Origin: JACCZR01 sp963844805
GTDB lineage: Bacteria > Actinomycetota > Thermoleophilia > Solirubrobacterales > Thermoleophilaceae
Assembly: GCA_963844805.1 (NCBI GenBank)
Contig: CAWJPU010000013.1
Coordinates: 248,001-312,000, forward strand
DNA length: 64,000 bases
Reading direction: 5' to 3'
The number at the start of each line of letters is the position of its first letter. The stretch's first letter is position 1. Below the pieces are notes generated by a model, which worked only from the letters and a program-made list of their open reading frames with translations, was not told where the DNA came from and searched no databases. Of the stretch, positions 27,801 through 34,324 are shown in pieces. The position numbers and the translations under genes were made by a program.

Positions 27801-28458
27801 CCTGGACGTCGAGCGCGGTGATGGTGGTGAGCACCGCTTGGATGTCGGTGCCGAGGAGCATCTTGCCGCCCTGGGGGAGCAGGGAGACGCTGATCTGGAT
27901 CGGGAGCGTCTTGCCGGTGTTCTCGAACGCCTCACGGGCGCCGAAGATCGCGGCCTTGACCTCCAGGATGTCCTGGGCGGTCTCGATGATGATCAGGTCG
28001 GCGCCGCCCTCGGTCAGGCCGCGGGCCTGCTCCTCGAAGACGGTGACCAGCTCGCGGAACGTGATCTTGCCCAGCGTGGGGTCGTCGGAGGCCGGGAGGT
28101 GGCCGGTCGGGCCGATGGAGCCGGCGACGAAGCGGTCCTCGCCCGCCGCCTTGCGGGCGATCTCGGCGGCCTTCTGGTTGATCTCCAGGGTGTGGTCGTC
28201 GAGACCCCACTCCTCGAGCTTGATGCGGCTGGCCTGGAAGGTGTCGGTCTCGAGCACCTCGGCGCCGGCGTCGAGCATGGAGGTGTGCACGCCCTCGATC
28301 ACGTCGGGGCGGTTGAGGACCAGCGCCTCGTGGCACTTGCCCTCCAGGCCCCCGTAGTCCTCCTGAGTCAGGTCGAACTGCTCGAGGGTCGCGCCCATGC
28401 CGCCGTCGAAGACGACGACGCGCTCCCGGATTGCCTTGAGATAATCCCGCTCGGCCAC
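24874..28458 (-). CDS. metH: Cobalamin-dependent methionine synthase
   Basis: Full-length MetH, 1194 residues, transferring methyl from methyl-tetrahydrofolate to homocysteine. Homocysteine domain about 1-310 with zinc Cys in GLNCSTG and GGCCGTTPDH; pterin domain about 320-590 (VGERVNSQGSRKAKEM, VDSTEPEVIEKAL); cobalamin cap and Rossmann domain about 600-870 with GDVHDIGKS (His ligand); reactivation domain to the end with RRYSWGYPAVPEQ (SAM binding). The sequence starts directly in the catalytic domain. GTG 28458 is 6 nt after TAGCCT with no Shine-Dalgarno. The acidic C-terminal tail is extra. No cobalamin riboswitch fits in the short upstream region; a dyad is present instead. Confidence 0.95.
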   Translation of the reverse strand: MAERDYLKAIRERVVVFDGGMGATLEQFDLTQEDYGGLEGKCHEALVLNRPDVIEGVHTSMLDAGAEVLETDTFQASRIKLEEWGLDDHTLEINQKAAEIARKAAGEDRFVAGSIGPTGHLPASDDPTLGKITFRELVTVFEEQARGLTEGGADLIIIETAQDILEVKAAIFGAREAFENTGKTLPIQISVSLLPQGGKMLLGTDIQAVLTTITALDVQVLGLNCSTGPEDMRDAIRFLGEASPLPVHCIPNAGLPLQGPDGETIFPEEPEPLSATLSDFVERYGVGIVGGCCGTTPDHIAAIVDKVGGKELALRPQPGEAMVSSMMTAAPLVQEPRPTLVGERVNSQGSRKAKEMLLADDYDGLVTVAEDQVTGGAHVLDLCVALTERQDEDEQMREVAKRVSLTQPAPIQVDSTEPEVIEKALEQIPGRAIVNSINLEAGRDKADTVIPIAKAHGAALIALTIDEEGMAKTADRKVEIATRIKEIACDEHGLDPEALIFDALTFTLTTGDEEWRPSAVETIEGIRRIKSELPGVKTSLGVSNVSFGVSPPARAALNSVFLHHCVEAGLDLAMVNPNHITPYGEIPEEDRKLTDALVLNESEDALEKFIAHFESKGEEDEVAAADATEGMEPEEALHFHILRRKKEGVEEWIDRSVEKIGAVPTLNQVLLPAMKEVGDKFGAGELILPFVLQSATVMKRAVAQLENYLERTADHTKGTVVIATVFGDVHDIGKSLVNTILTNNGYTVVDLGKQVPVDTIIHAAEEHNADAIGLSALLVSTSKQMPICVSELHERGHEFPVLIGGAAINRDFGRRILYPKGKESDEVYEPGVFYCKDAFQGLDTMDALVEEEARAGLVEKTRAAAKELREKPEVKDDSPPTTDDSVRSKARTDTPIPEPPFWGAREIDVDLDDVYPYLDRHVLFKLHWGGRGKKGEEWRKLVEGDGDEEGFAPRLERMWREQDYLRPRARLGYFPCNSDGNDLVIFDPEDHDKEIERFVMPRQPKHDRIALSDFYRPIDSGERDVVALQGVTVGPEVTELMGKLEKDGEFAEQLYTHGLGVQSAEGLAEWLHAEVRRDLGIDPDQGRRYSWGYPAVPEQSEHEKVWRLLGLDEIGMYLSDGHAVMPEQSTVAIIAHHPQAVYFGMKSGFVPEEKAPDELIAGTDRGGELPPESEATEGSVEDEGQQRSADEVSA

Positions 28459-28464
28459 GCAGAG

Positions 28465-28504
28465 AGGCTAGCGCAAACCTTGACAAACTTGTGGCAAGGT
28501 TTGC
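28465..28504 (-). promoter_or_regulatory. metH promoter with 10-bp inverted repeat
   Basis: Perfect arms GCAAACCTTG (28473-28482) and CAAGGTTTGC (28495-28504) with a 12-bp centre holding ACAA..TTGT. TAGCCT (28470-28465) next to it is the leaderless -10. The dyad therefore covers the -35 region: operator likely, though it could also end the upstream beta-roll transcript. Confidence 0.55.
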
Positions 28505-28507
28505 CCG
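28492..28507. repeat. 16-bp repeat, left copy flanking beta-roll gene 4
   Basis: TGGCAAGGTTTGCCCG here and TGGCAAGGTTCGCCCG at 29884-29899, 15 of 16 identical and in the same orientation, bracket beta-roll gene 4 with its promoter. The left copy includes the dyad GGCAA-N3-TTGCC. Confidence 0.6.
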
Positions 28508-28525
28508 CAGGCCAGGACGCCGTGC

Positions 28526-29839
28526 TCAGCGCCGGATCCGGCGCACCCCGAGTGTGGTCTTGCGGCCCGCCACGTCCCCTCGCTCGGTCGAGCGCACGAT
28601 GCCGCGGCGCGTCCGTCGTCCGCGCAGCCGGCGGGCGTCGCGGCGTGTCATCCGCACCCGCACGGTGGCGCTGCGGCCCGCGCGGATCGAGTAGCGGGCC
28701 CCGGGCGCGGGGCGCAGCCCGCGGCGGGTGAGCGCCACCTCCAGGCGCCCGCGGCAGCGGTGCCCGAGCGCACGCGGGCAGCGCAATCCGACCCGCACCA
28801 CGCGGCCGCGCGCTCGCCGGACTCTGCCGATGCGCACGTGCGGGCCCTCGCGGATCGCGCTGCGCGAGATGGACTCGCAGCCCACGGGCTCGGGATCGGT
28901 CAGGTCGATCAGGGCAGAGTCGGTCCCGCCGCCGCAGTCGAGCTGCTCGTCGGGCACCGCGGCGGCCTCGCCGGCCTTGGCGTCCAGGCCGTCGTTGCCG
29001 TCGTTGCCCCTGATCACGTCGCGGCCGTTGCCGCCCGTCAGGCGGTCGCCGCGCGGGGTGCCCAGGATCACGTCGGCGCCGCCGCGGCCGTTGTAGGAGC
29101 GGTCGGCCAGGCCGGTGCTCAGCGCGCCATTGATCACGTCCGAGGCGATCGTCCCCTCGAAGGCCTCGATGTTCGCCGGCGACTCCTCGAACTCGGCGGC
29201 CGGCCGCAGCGGCACGTCGCGGAAGACGTCGGCGCTGGTCTCCCGGTCGGCGATGGTCACGCCGGACGAGCGCTCGAGCACCAGCTTGTCGGTCTCCGTG
29301 CCGCCGTCGATCGTGTCCGCGACGGCTCCGGGCTCCTCCTCGACGATCGTGTCGTTGCCTCCCTCGCCCCGGGCGACGTCCCCGCCGCGCTCGATGTTCA
29401 GGAGGTCCGCGTCCGGGCCGCCGTTGAACGTCTCTCTGCCGTTCCCGCCGTTGAAGACGTCGGCGCCCGCGGCGCCGCCGACGATGACGTCGTTGGGGGT
29501 GTTGGTGCCGAAGGCCCCGCTGCTGGTCCAGCTGTCGTTGCCCGCGTTCAGCGTGGCCGTGATCCCCTTGATGTCCGGGCCGCTGCAGAGGGCCCGGGGA
29601 CGGCCGACGGCCGGATCCGGGCTGAGGGAATTGCAGCCCGTCAGGGTCGAAAACGGCTGAGCCGACTCGACGGTCACGCTCTGCCCGATGAGGACCGAGA
29701 CCTGGTCCGCTGCTCCCGTGTCGTCGTTGATGAACAGCCGCTGGGCCGGCTTGCTGACCGTCAGGGAGACCGTGGCCTGGGCCGAGGCGGGCAGGGCGAG
29801 GACGAGCAGGGCGATGGCGAGCGCGATTCGGGCGGGCAT
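28526..29839 (-). CDS. Secreted hemolysin-type (RTX-like) beta-roll protein 4
   Basis: 437 residues, intact, closest by eye to protein 1 at 17.5 kb. Signal peptide (ALAIALLVLALPASAQA), an N-terminal beta region, then acidic repeats (GGAAGADVFNGGNG, GGPDADLL, GEGGNDTI, GGNGRDVIRGNDGNDGL). The C-terminal 110 residues are Arg-rich with two Cys (RCPRALGHRCRG) and end TERGDVAGRKTTLG.., nearly the same as protein 1. ATG 29839 follows SARP-type promoter C by 6 nt. It is 7.4 kb from its paralogues with metH and the regulator between, flanked by 16-bp direct repeats. Molecular role unknown. Confidence 0.87.
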   Translation of the reverse strand: MPARIALAIALLVLALPASAQATVSLTVSKPAQRLFINDDTGAADQVSVLIGQSVTVESAQPFSTLTGCNSLSPDPAVGRPRALCSGPDIKGITATLNAGNDSWTSSGAFGTNTPNDVIVGGAAGADVFNGGNGRETFNGGPDADLLNIERGGDVARGEGGNDTIVEEEPGAVADTIDGGTETDKLVLERSSGVTIADRETSADVFRDVPLRPAAEFEESPANIEAFEGTIASDVINGALSTGLADRSYNGRGGADVILGTPRGDRLTGGNGRDVIRGNDGNDGLDAKAGEAAAVPDEQLDCGGGTDSALIDLTDPEPVGCESISRSAIREGPHVRIGRVRRARGRVVRVGLRCPRALGHRCRGRLEVALTRRGLRPAPGARYSIRAGRSATVRVRMTRRDARRLRGRRTRRGIVRSTERGDVAGRKTTLGVRRIRR

Positions 29840-29845
29840 GAAGCG

Positions 29846-29877
29846 ACGCTAGATGGGGCCGCTCACGATTCGCTCAC
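29846..29877 (-). promoter_or_regulatory. SARP-type promoter C (beta-roll gene 4)
   Basis: Minus strand: GTGAGCG (29877-29871), AATC, GTGAGCG (29866-29860), 8 bp, TAGCGT (29851-29846), 6 nt, ATG 29839. Heptamers, 4-bp spacer, 8-bp gap and -10 are the same as in promoter A. Confidence 0.8.
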
Positions 29878-29883
29878 GGCCTC

Positions 29884-29899
29884 TGGCAAGGTTCGCCCG
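29884..29899. repeat. 16-bp repeat, right copy flanking beta-roll gene 4
   Basis: TGGCAAGGTTCGCCCG, one mismatch to 28492-28507. It lies upstream of the SARP-type promoter C, so the two copies enclose a 1.4-kb gene-plus-promoter cassette. Just beyond it, 29900-29977 holds a 25-codon plus-strand open frame (GTG to TAG) with no recognisable identity. Confidence 0.5.
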
Positions 29900-29973
29900 G
29901 TGAGCGCCGCGGACGTCTCACGCTCAGGCACGGACGCCTTCAACATGGGGACCCGGAGGCTGGCGGCGATCCC

Positions 29974-31344
29974 CTAGCGCAGGCGACGGCGAGCCCAGCG
30001 GGCGGCGCCGAAGGCCAGCCTCAGCCCGCTGCGCACCAGCTGGTCCGGGCCGGGCTGCGGGGCCGGGCGGAAGCGGCGCTCCATCGCCCGCGTGGGCGGT
30101 GGATCCGGCTGTGGCTCCTCGGCCTCGGGCTCCGGCTCCGGGGCCGAGGCATTGCCGCCGTCGTCGCTCGCCTTCGCCCGCTTCGCCTTGCCCTTCGCCA
30201 GCCCGCGCGGCGCCGGCGGCGAGCCGACGCGGATAACGCCCTTCTCCACCAGCAGGTCGAAGTCGGCGACCGAGAAGCCCCCGCGGTGCGACGGGACGTG
30301 CTCTGCGAAGTCGCGCACCCGAAAGCCCAGGCCGGGAAGCGCCGCTGACAGCTTGCGCCGGTCGGCCGGGGCCGCCTCCCCCTTGGCGACGAGGATCCCC
30401 CGGATCTGGGCCACCACCTCTGGCGGCATCCAGGTGGCGTCGGCCGCCGCCTGCGGCTCGCGGGCCTCCCATTGCCCCTCCAGGCGGAGGGCGAAGGCCT
30501 TGGGACGCTCGGCGAAGAGCCTCATGCCGAGCGGCACCGCCGCCAAGCGCAGGCCGTCGCGCCGCGTGGTGAGCGCGGCCTGCACCAACTCGGCGTGGCC
30601 GGGGTCGAGCTCGTCCTCGTACTCCCGCACGGTCTCGGCGAGCACGGCCACGTCGTTGTGGTCGCCCAGCACGTCGCTGAGCTCGCTGGCCTCGTCGACC
30701 GCGCCCGACAGCTGATCCTGGGCCACCGGCTTGAGGATCCGCAGCGCGTACCAGAGGTCCTTCACACGCTTGCGCCACTCGTGCCAGGACTCGTCGTCGC
30801 CCTTCTTGAACGCGGCCTGCATCGCGGTGCGCCCGCGGCGATGGATGCGGCGCAGCCCCGCCGCGGCCTCGTCGAAGCCCTCGTCCTCCAGCGGCCACGC
30901 CTTCAGCCGCGCGCGGACCTCGCTCAGCTCCTCCGCGGCACGGGCCGCCTCGGCGTTCAGGTCGGCGCCGCGGCTCAGCTCGTCGCGGCGCCGCCCGAGG
31001 AGCTTTCGCAGCTTGCGCACCGCAGCGGCGGGGAGCACCGAGCGCGGGTCGGCAGCGAGCTTGTCGAGCGTGTCGAGCATCACCTGCGCGTCGCGAGCTC
31101 CCGAGAGCCGCTTCGCGGCGTCGCGCATCGCCGCGTTCTCGCGCTTGCGCGCGTGGCTGCCCATGTCGGAGCGCAGCAGCCGCAGGGCAGAGCGCGACTT
31201 CTTGAGGCTCTTGCGGGCCTCGTGCACCGACTCGTCGGTGAGCGGCTCGGCGTGCAGGTTCTCCAAGGCGGAGTCGAGCTCCTCGGCCACGATCCGCCGC
31301 ACGCCGCTGGCCATTCCCTCGCGGTCTTCGAGCTTGTAGCCCAT
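29974..31344 (-). CDS. CHAD-domain protein
   Basis: 456 residues with an all-helical CHAD domain (about 10-300) rich in paired His, Lys and Arg: VHEARKSLKKSRSALRLLR, DAAKRLSGARDAQVML, WHEWRKRVKDLWYALR, LSDVLGDHNDVAVL. CHAD domains bind inorganic polyphosphate (family knowledge). A second, less clear region (about 310-390) precedes a Pro/Glu-rich linker and a basic amphipathic tail that could contact membrane or polyphosphate. No CYTH or triphosphatase domain is attached. A Ppx/GppA gene is 10 kb away. ATG 31344; the ADH gene ends 15 bp upstream on the same strand. Confidence 0.85.
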   Translation of the reverse strand: MGYKLEDREGMASGVRRIVAEELDSALENLHAEPLTDESVHEARKSLKKSRSALRLLRSDMGSHARKRENAAMRDAAKRLSGARDAQVMLDTLDKLAADPRSVLPAAAVRKLRKLLGRRRDELSRGADLNAEAARAAEELSEVRARLKAWPLEDEGFDEAAAGLRRIHRRGRTAMQAAFKKGDDESWHEWRKRVKDLWYALRILKPVAQDQLSGAVDEASELSDVLGDHNDVAVLAETVREYEDELDPGHAELVQAALTTRRDGLRLAAVPLGMRLFAERPKAFALRLEGQWEAREPQAAADATWMPPEVVAQIRGILVAKGEAAPADRRKLSAALPGLGFRVRDFAEHVPSHRGGFSVADFDLLVEKGVIRVGSPPAPRGLAKGKAKRAKASDDGGNASAPEPEPEAEEPQPDPPPTRAMERRFRPAPQPGPDQLVRSGLRLAFGAARWARRRLR

Positions 31345-31359
31345 CGAAGCTGGATTTTG

Positions 31360-32334
31360 TCAGGGAGTCAGCACGCCCGCCCCGCGAATCCGTCCGGCGC
31401 GCAGGCGGTCGAGCGCCTCGTCGGCCTCGGCCAGCGGGAATGCCTCGAACTGGGTGCGCACGGGCACCTGCGGCGCGACGGCCAGGAAGCGCTCGCCGTC
31501 GATGCGGGTCAGGTTGGCCACCGAGCGCAGCACGCGCTCGCCCCAGAGGATCTCGTAGGGCATCGACGGGATGTCGCTCATGTGGATGCCGCCGCAGACC
31601 ACGGTCCCGCCCGGCGCGACGGCCCGCAGCGCGGCGGGCACCGTCTCGCCCGCCGGGGCGAACACCAGCGCCGCGTCGAGCTCCTCGGGCGGGCTGTCGC
31701 CCGTGGCGCCGGCCCATTCGGCCCCCAGCTCGCGCGCGAACTCCTGCGCCGCCTCGTCGCCGGCGCGGGTGAAGGCGAATACGCGCCTACCCTCGTGCAC
31801 GGCCACCTGGCAGACGATGTGCGCCGCCGCCCCGAAGCCGTAGATGCCCAGCCGCTCGGCGTCGCCGGCGAAGGAGAGCGTGCGGTAGCCGATCAGGCCG
31901 GCGCACAGCAGCGGCGCCAGCTCGAGGTCCTCCTGGCCCTCCGGCAGGGCGAGGCAGAAGCGCTCGTCGGCGGTGACCAGCTCCGCGTAGCCGCCGTCGC
32001 GGTGGTAGCCGGTGAAGCGGGCGAACGGGCAGAGGTTCTCCCGCCCCGAGAGGCAGTAGGAGCACTCCCCGCAGGCCCAGCCCAGCCAGGGCACGCCGAC
32101 GCGGTCACCCGCGGTGAAGCGCTCGCCTCCGTCAACCACCTCGGCGACGACCTGGTGGCCGGGCACCAGCGGCAGCTTGGGCTCGGTCAACTCGCCGTCA
32201 ACGATGTGCAGGTCGGTGCGGCAGATCCCGCATGCGCGCACGCGCAGGAGGATCTCCCCCGGGCCCGGCTCGGGCTCGGCGACGTCGGCGATGCCCAGCC
32301 GCCCGGGCTGGCTCTCAAGGACCGCCGCCCTCAT
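31360..32334 (-). CDS. Zinc-dependent alcohol dehydrogenase
   Basis: 324-residue MDR-family dehydrogenase. Catalytic zinc site: CGICRTDLH with Cys and His, then GHQVVAEV; structural zinc site with four Cys in CGECSYCLSGRENLCPFA. The NAD(P) Rossmann turn is GIYGFGAAAHI (GxGxxA variant). Sequence resembles the AdhP/AdhA group and not the quinone reductases. ATG 32334 has GGAGG immediately before it and also TACCTT 6 nt upstream. Divergent from an SDR gene across 24 bp, so the two oxidoreductases may share regulation. Substrate unknown. Confidence 0.88.
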   Translation of the reverse strand: MRAAVLESQPGRLGIADVAEPEPGPGEILLRVRACGICRTDLHIVDGELTEPKLPLVPGHQVVAEVVDGGERFTAGDRVGVPWLGWACGECSYCLSGRENLCPFARFTGYHRDGGYAELVTADERFCLALPEGQEDLELAPLLCAGLIGYRTLSFAGDAERLGIYGFGAAAHIVCQVAVHEGRRVFAFTRAGDEAAQEFARELGAEWAGATGDSPPEELDAALVFAPAGETVPAALRAVAPGGTVVCGGIHMSDIPSMPYEILWGERVLRSVANLTRIDGERFLAVAPQVPVRTQFEAFPLAEADEALDRLRAGRIRGAGVLTP

Positions 32335-32358
32335 GCCTCCAAGGTAGGGTGCCCCGCC
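32335..32358. promoter_or_regulatory. Divergent promoters, ADH / SDR
   Basis: Minus strand TACCTT (32346-32341) 6 nt before the ADH ATG; plus strand TAGGGT (32345-32350) 8 nt before the SDR GTG. The -10 boxes overlap at CTA-like core positions. Confidence 0.5.
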
Positions 32359-33030
32359 GTGCCTGTCGCGCTCGTCACCGGGGCCAACCGCGGCATCGGC
32401 CGCGAGGTGGCCCGCCAGCTGGCCGAGCGCGACCACGACGTGGTCGTCTCCGCCCGCGACGCCGGCAACGCGGGTGAGGCCGCCGAGGCCGTGGGCGGCA
32501 GGCCGCTGGCGCTGGACGTCTCGGACCCGGCGAGCATCGAGCGGGCCGCGGGCGAGCTGAGCGAGCTCGACGTGCTCGTCAACAACGCCGGCGTGGGCAC
32601 CGACTGGGGCGTGGCCGGGACCGAGCCGGACTTCGAGGCCATCCAGGCGGCCCTCGACACCAACTTCTTCGGCGCCTTCCGGCTCACGGTGGCGCTGCTC
32701 CCGGTGCTGCGCCAGGGCGCTCACCCGCGGGTGGTCAACGTCTCCAGCGGCATGGGCGGCGTGACCGAGATGGGCGGCTGGTCGCCCGGCTACCGGGTCT
32801 CGAAGGCGGCGCTGAACGCCATGACGCGCATACTTTCGACCGAGCTGGCCGACGAAGGCGTGCTGGTCAACTCCGCCTGCCCGGGCTTCGTCGCCACCGA
32901 CATGGGTTCCCAGTTCGGGGCGAAGAAGCCGGTGGAGGAAGCCGCGCAGGGGATCGTGTGGCTGGCCACCCTGCCCGACGACGGGCCCACGGGCGGCTTC
33001 TTCCGCGACGGCAAGCGGATCGCCTTCTAA
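32359..33030 (+). CDS. Short-chain dehydrogenase/reductase
   Basis: 223-residue classical SDR. Cofactor motif TGANRGIG at residues 7-14, NNAG at about 79-82, catalytic Ser in VVNVSSGMGG, and YRVSK with Tyr and Lys. An ARD at strand 2 suggests NADP preference. The C-terminus GFFRDGKRIAF is like carbonyl-reductase-type SDRs. GTG 32359 has no Shine-Dalgarno but a TAGGGT box 8 nt upstream. Substrate cannot be inferred. Confidence 0.88.
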   Translation: MPVALVTGANRGIGREVARQLAERDHDVVVSARDAGNAGEAAEAVGGRPLALDVSDPASIERAAGELSELDVLVNNAGVGTDWGVAGTEPDFEAIQAALDTNFFGAFRLTVALLPVLRQGAHPRVVNVSSGMGGVTEMGGWSPGYRVSKAALNAMTRILSTELADEGVLVNSACPGFVATDMGSQFGAKKPVEEAAQGIVWLATLPDDGPTGGFFRDGKRIAF

Positions 33031-33135
33031 GACGGCGGGCGCCCGGCCCGAGCGGCGGAGCAGCGTCTCCGCGCTCGCCGGCGCAGCGCCGACGAGCGCC
33101 AGGGCGGCGGCAAGAATGGCCGGCAGAGCCTTCAC
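33031..33135 (-). other. Possible orphan signal-peptide coding start (gene remnant)
   Basis: On the minus strand, GTG 33135 preceded by AGAGGT reads a perfect-looking signal peptide, KALPAILAAALALVGAAPASA-ET, then LLRRSG.. and runs without a stop into antisense of the SDR gene. Nothing recognisable follows. It may be the 5' stump of a lost secreted-protein gene. The plus strand of this 136-bp gap holds only the GATACT box (33155-33160) of the next gene. Confidence 0.35.
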
Positions 33136-33166
33136 ATACCTCTTGTCGTCAGTGGATACTCGGCAC

Positions 33167-34324
33167 ATGAGGGTGCTCCTCTCCTCCACACGCGGAGCTG
33201 GGCACTTCGCGCCCCTGCTCCCCTTCGCGCGTGCATGCGTGAGCGCGGATCACGAGGTGCTGGCGGCGGGTCCGCCCGACCTGGAGGAGGCCGTGGACGC
33301 GGCGGCCCTCGACTACTGGCCGTTCGACCCGCCCGCGGAGGAGGAGCTCGGACCGGTGTGGGCGCGGGTTCCCACGCTGTCGCGCGAGGAGGCCGAGCAG
33401 GTGGTCGTCGGCGAGATCTTCGGGCGCCTGAACCCCAGGGCGGCCCTGCCGCGACTGCGGGAGGCCTGTGAGACGTGGCAGCCGGACCTGGTGCTGCGCG
33501 AGACGGGTGAGTTCGCCGCGGCGATCGCCGCCGAGCTGCACGGGATACCGCACGGCCGCGTGGCCACCGGGCTGGCGTCGACCGAGGCGGCCTTCCTCGA
33601 CCGTGCCGCGCCCGCCGTCGACGCCATCCGCCGGGACCACGGACTCCCGCCCGACCCACGCGCCGACGCGCTGCGCGGATCACCTTTCCTGACGACCTTC
33701 CCGGCCGCGCTGGAGGATCCGGCCGAGCGGAGCCGGGATCCGGCCCTGCGGTTCTCCGACCCGGCATGGCAGCAGGCACCGTCGGCGCTGCCGGACTGGT
33801 GGGACGGCGCCGACGGGCCGCTCGTGTACGTGACCTTCGGCAGCGAGGCCGGCGCGATGGAGATGGTCGCCCCCGTCTACCGGGCGGCGCTCGACGCGAT
33901 GGCGGAGCTGGAGGCCCGGGTGCTCATGACGGTGGGCCACGGAGCCGACATGAACGCCTTCGGCGCCGCCCCCGCCAACGTGCGCGTCGAGCCGTGGGTC
34001 CCCCAGGCCGACGTCCTGGCTGAAGCCGCGCTGGTGGTGTGCCACGGCGGCGCGGGAACCACCCTCGGGTCGCTGGCCGCCGGCCGGCCGCTGGTCGTCG
34101 TCCCGCTGTTCGCCGATCAGCCCGCCAACGCCGAGCGCGTTGCCGCCGTGGGCGCGGGCCTCACGGTCGAGCCGGAGGCCGGCGCGATCCGGGCGGCCGC
34201 CGAGCGGGTCGCGGCGGAGTCCGCGTTCCGCGAGGGCGCCGGCGCGATCGCCGCCGAGCTGCGTTCCCAGCCGCCCGCCGACGCGGCCGTGCCGGAGCTC
34301 GAGCGGCTGGCGGGCGTGGCCTAG
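33167..34324 (+). CDS. UGT/MGT-type glycosyltransferase (GT1 family)
   Basis: 385-residue GT-B glycosyltransferase. N-terminal acceptor domain starts VLLSSTRGAGHFAPLLPFARA; the C-terminal donor domain has VYVTFGSEAG, VEPWVPQADVL and the CHGGAGTTLGSLAAGRP nucleotide-sugar signature, then FADQPANAERV. This set is that of macrolide/calicheamicin-type transferases, which glycosylate small lipophilic acceptors. ATG 33167 is 6 nt after GATACT (leaderless). Not part of a visible biosynthetic cluster, so a detoxification or lipid-modifying role is possible. Its TAG shares CTAG with the converging gene. Confidence 0.88.
   Translation: MRVLLSSTRGAGHFAPLLPFARACVSADHEVLAAGPPDLEEAVDAAALDYWPFDPPAEEELGPVWARVPTLSREEAEQVVVGEIFGRLNPRAALPRLREACETWQPDLVLRETGEFAAAIAAELHGIPHGRVATGLASTEAAFLDRAAPAVDAIRRDHGLPPDPRADALRGSPFLTTFPAALEDPAERSRDPALRFSDPAWQQAPSALPDWWDGADGPLVYVTFGSEAGAMEMVAPVYRAALDAMAELEARVLMTVGHGADMNAFGAAPANVRVEPWVPQADVLAEAALVVCHGGAGTTLGSLAAGRPLVVVPLFADQPANAERVAAVGAGLTVEPEAGAIRAAAERVAAESAFREGAGAIAAELRSQPPADAAVPELERLAGVA

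Noticed and set aside
28459..28525. Cobalamin or SAM riboswitch upstream of metH
   Set aside because: Only 67 bp lie between the genes and a -10 box sits 6 nt from the start, leaving no leader for a riboswitch. The repeat looks like an operator or terminator.
24637..28731. A 1364-codon open frame on the plus strand antisense to metH
   Set aside because: High GC makes antisense frames stay open. The minus strand encodes a complete, recognisable MetH.
29900..29977. 25-codon plus-strand ORF as a peptide gene
   Set aside because: No ribosome-binding site or recognisable sequence; it is the open tail of a longer antisense frame.
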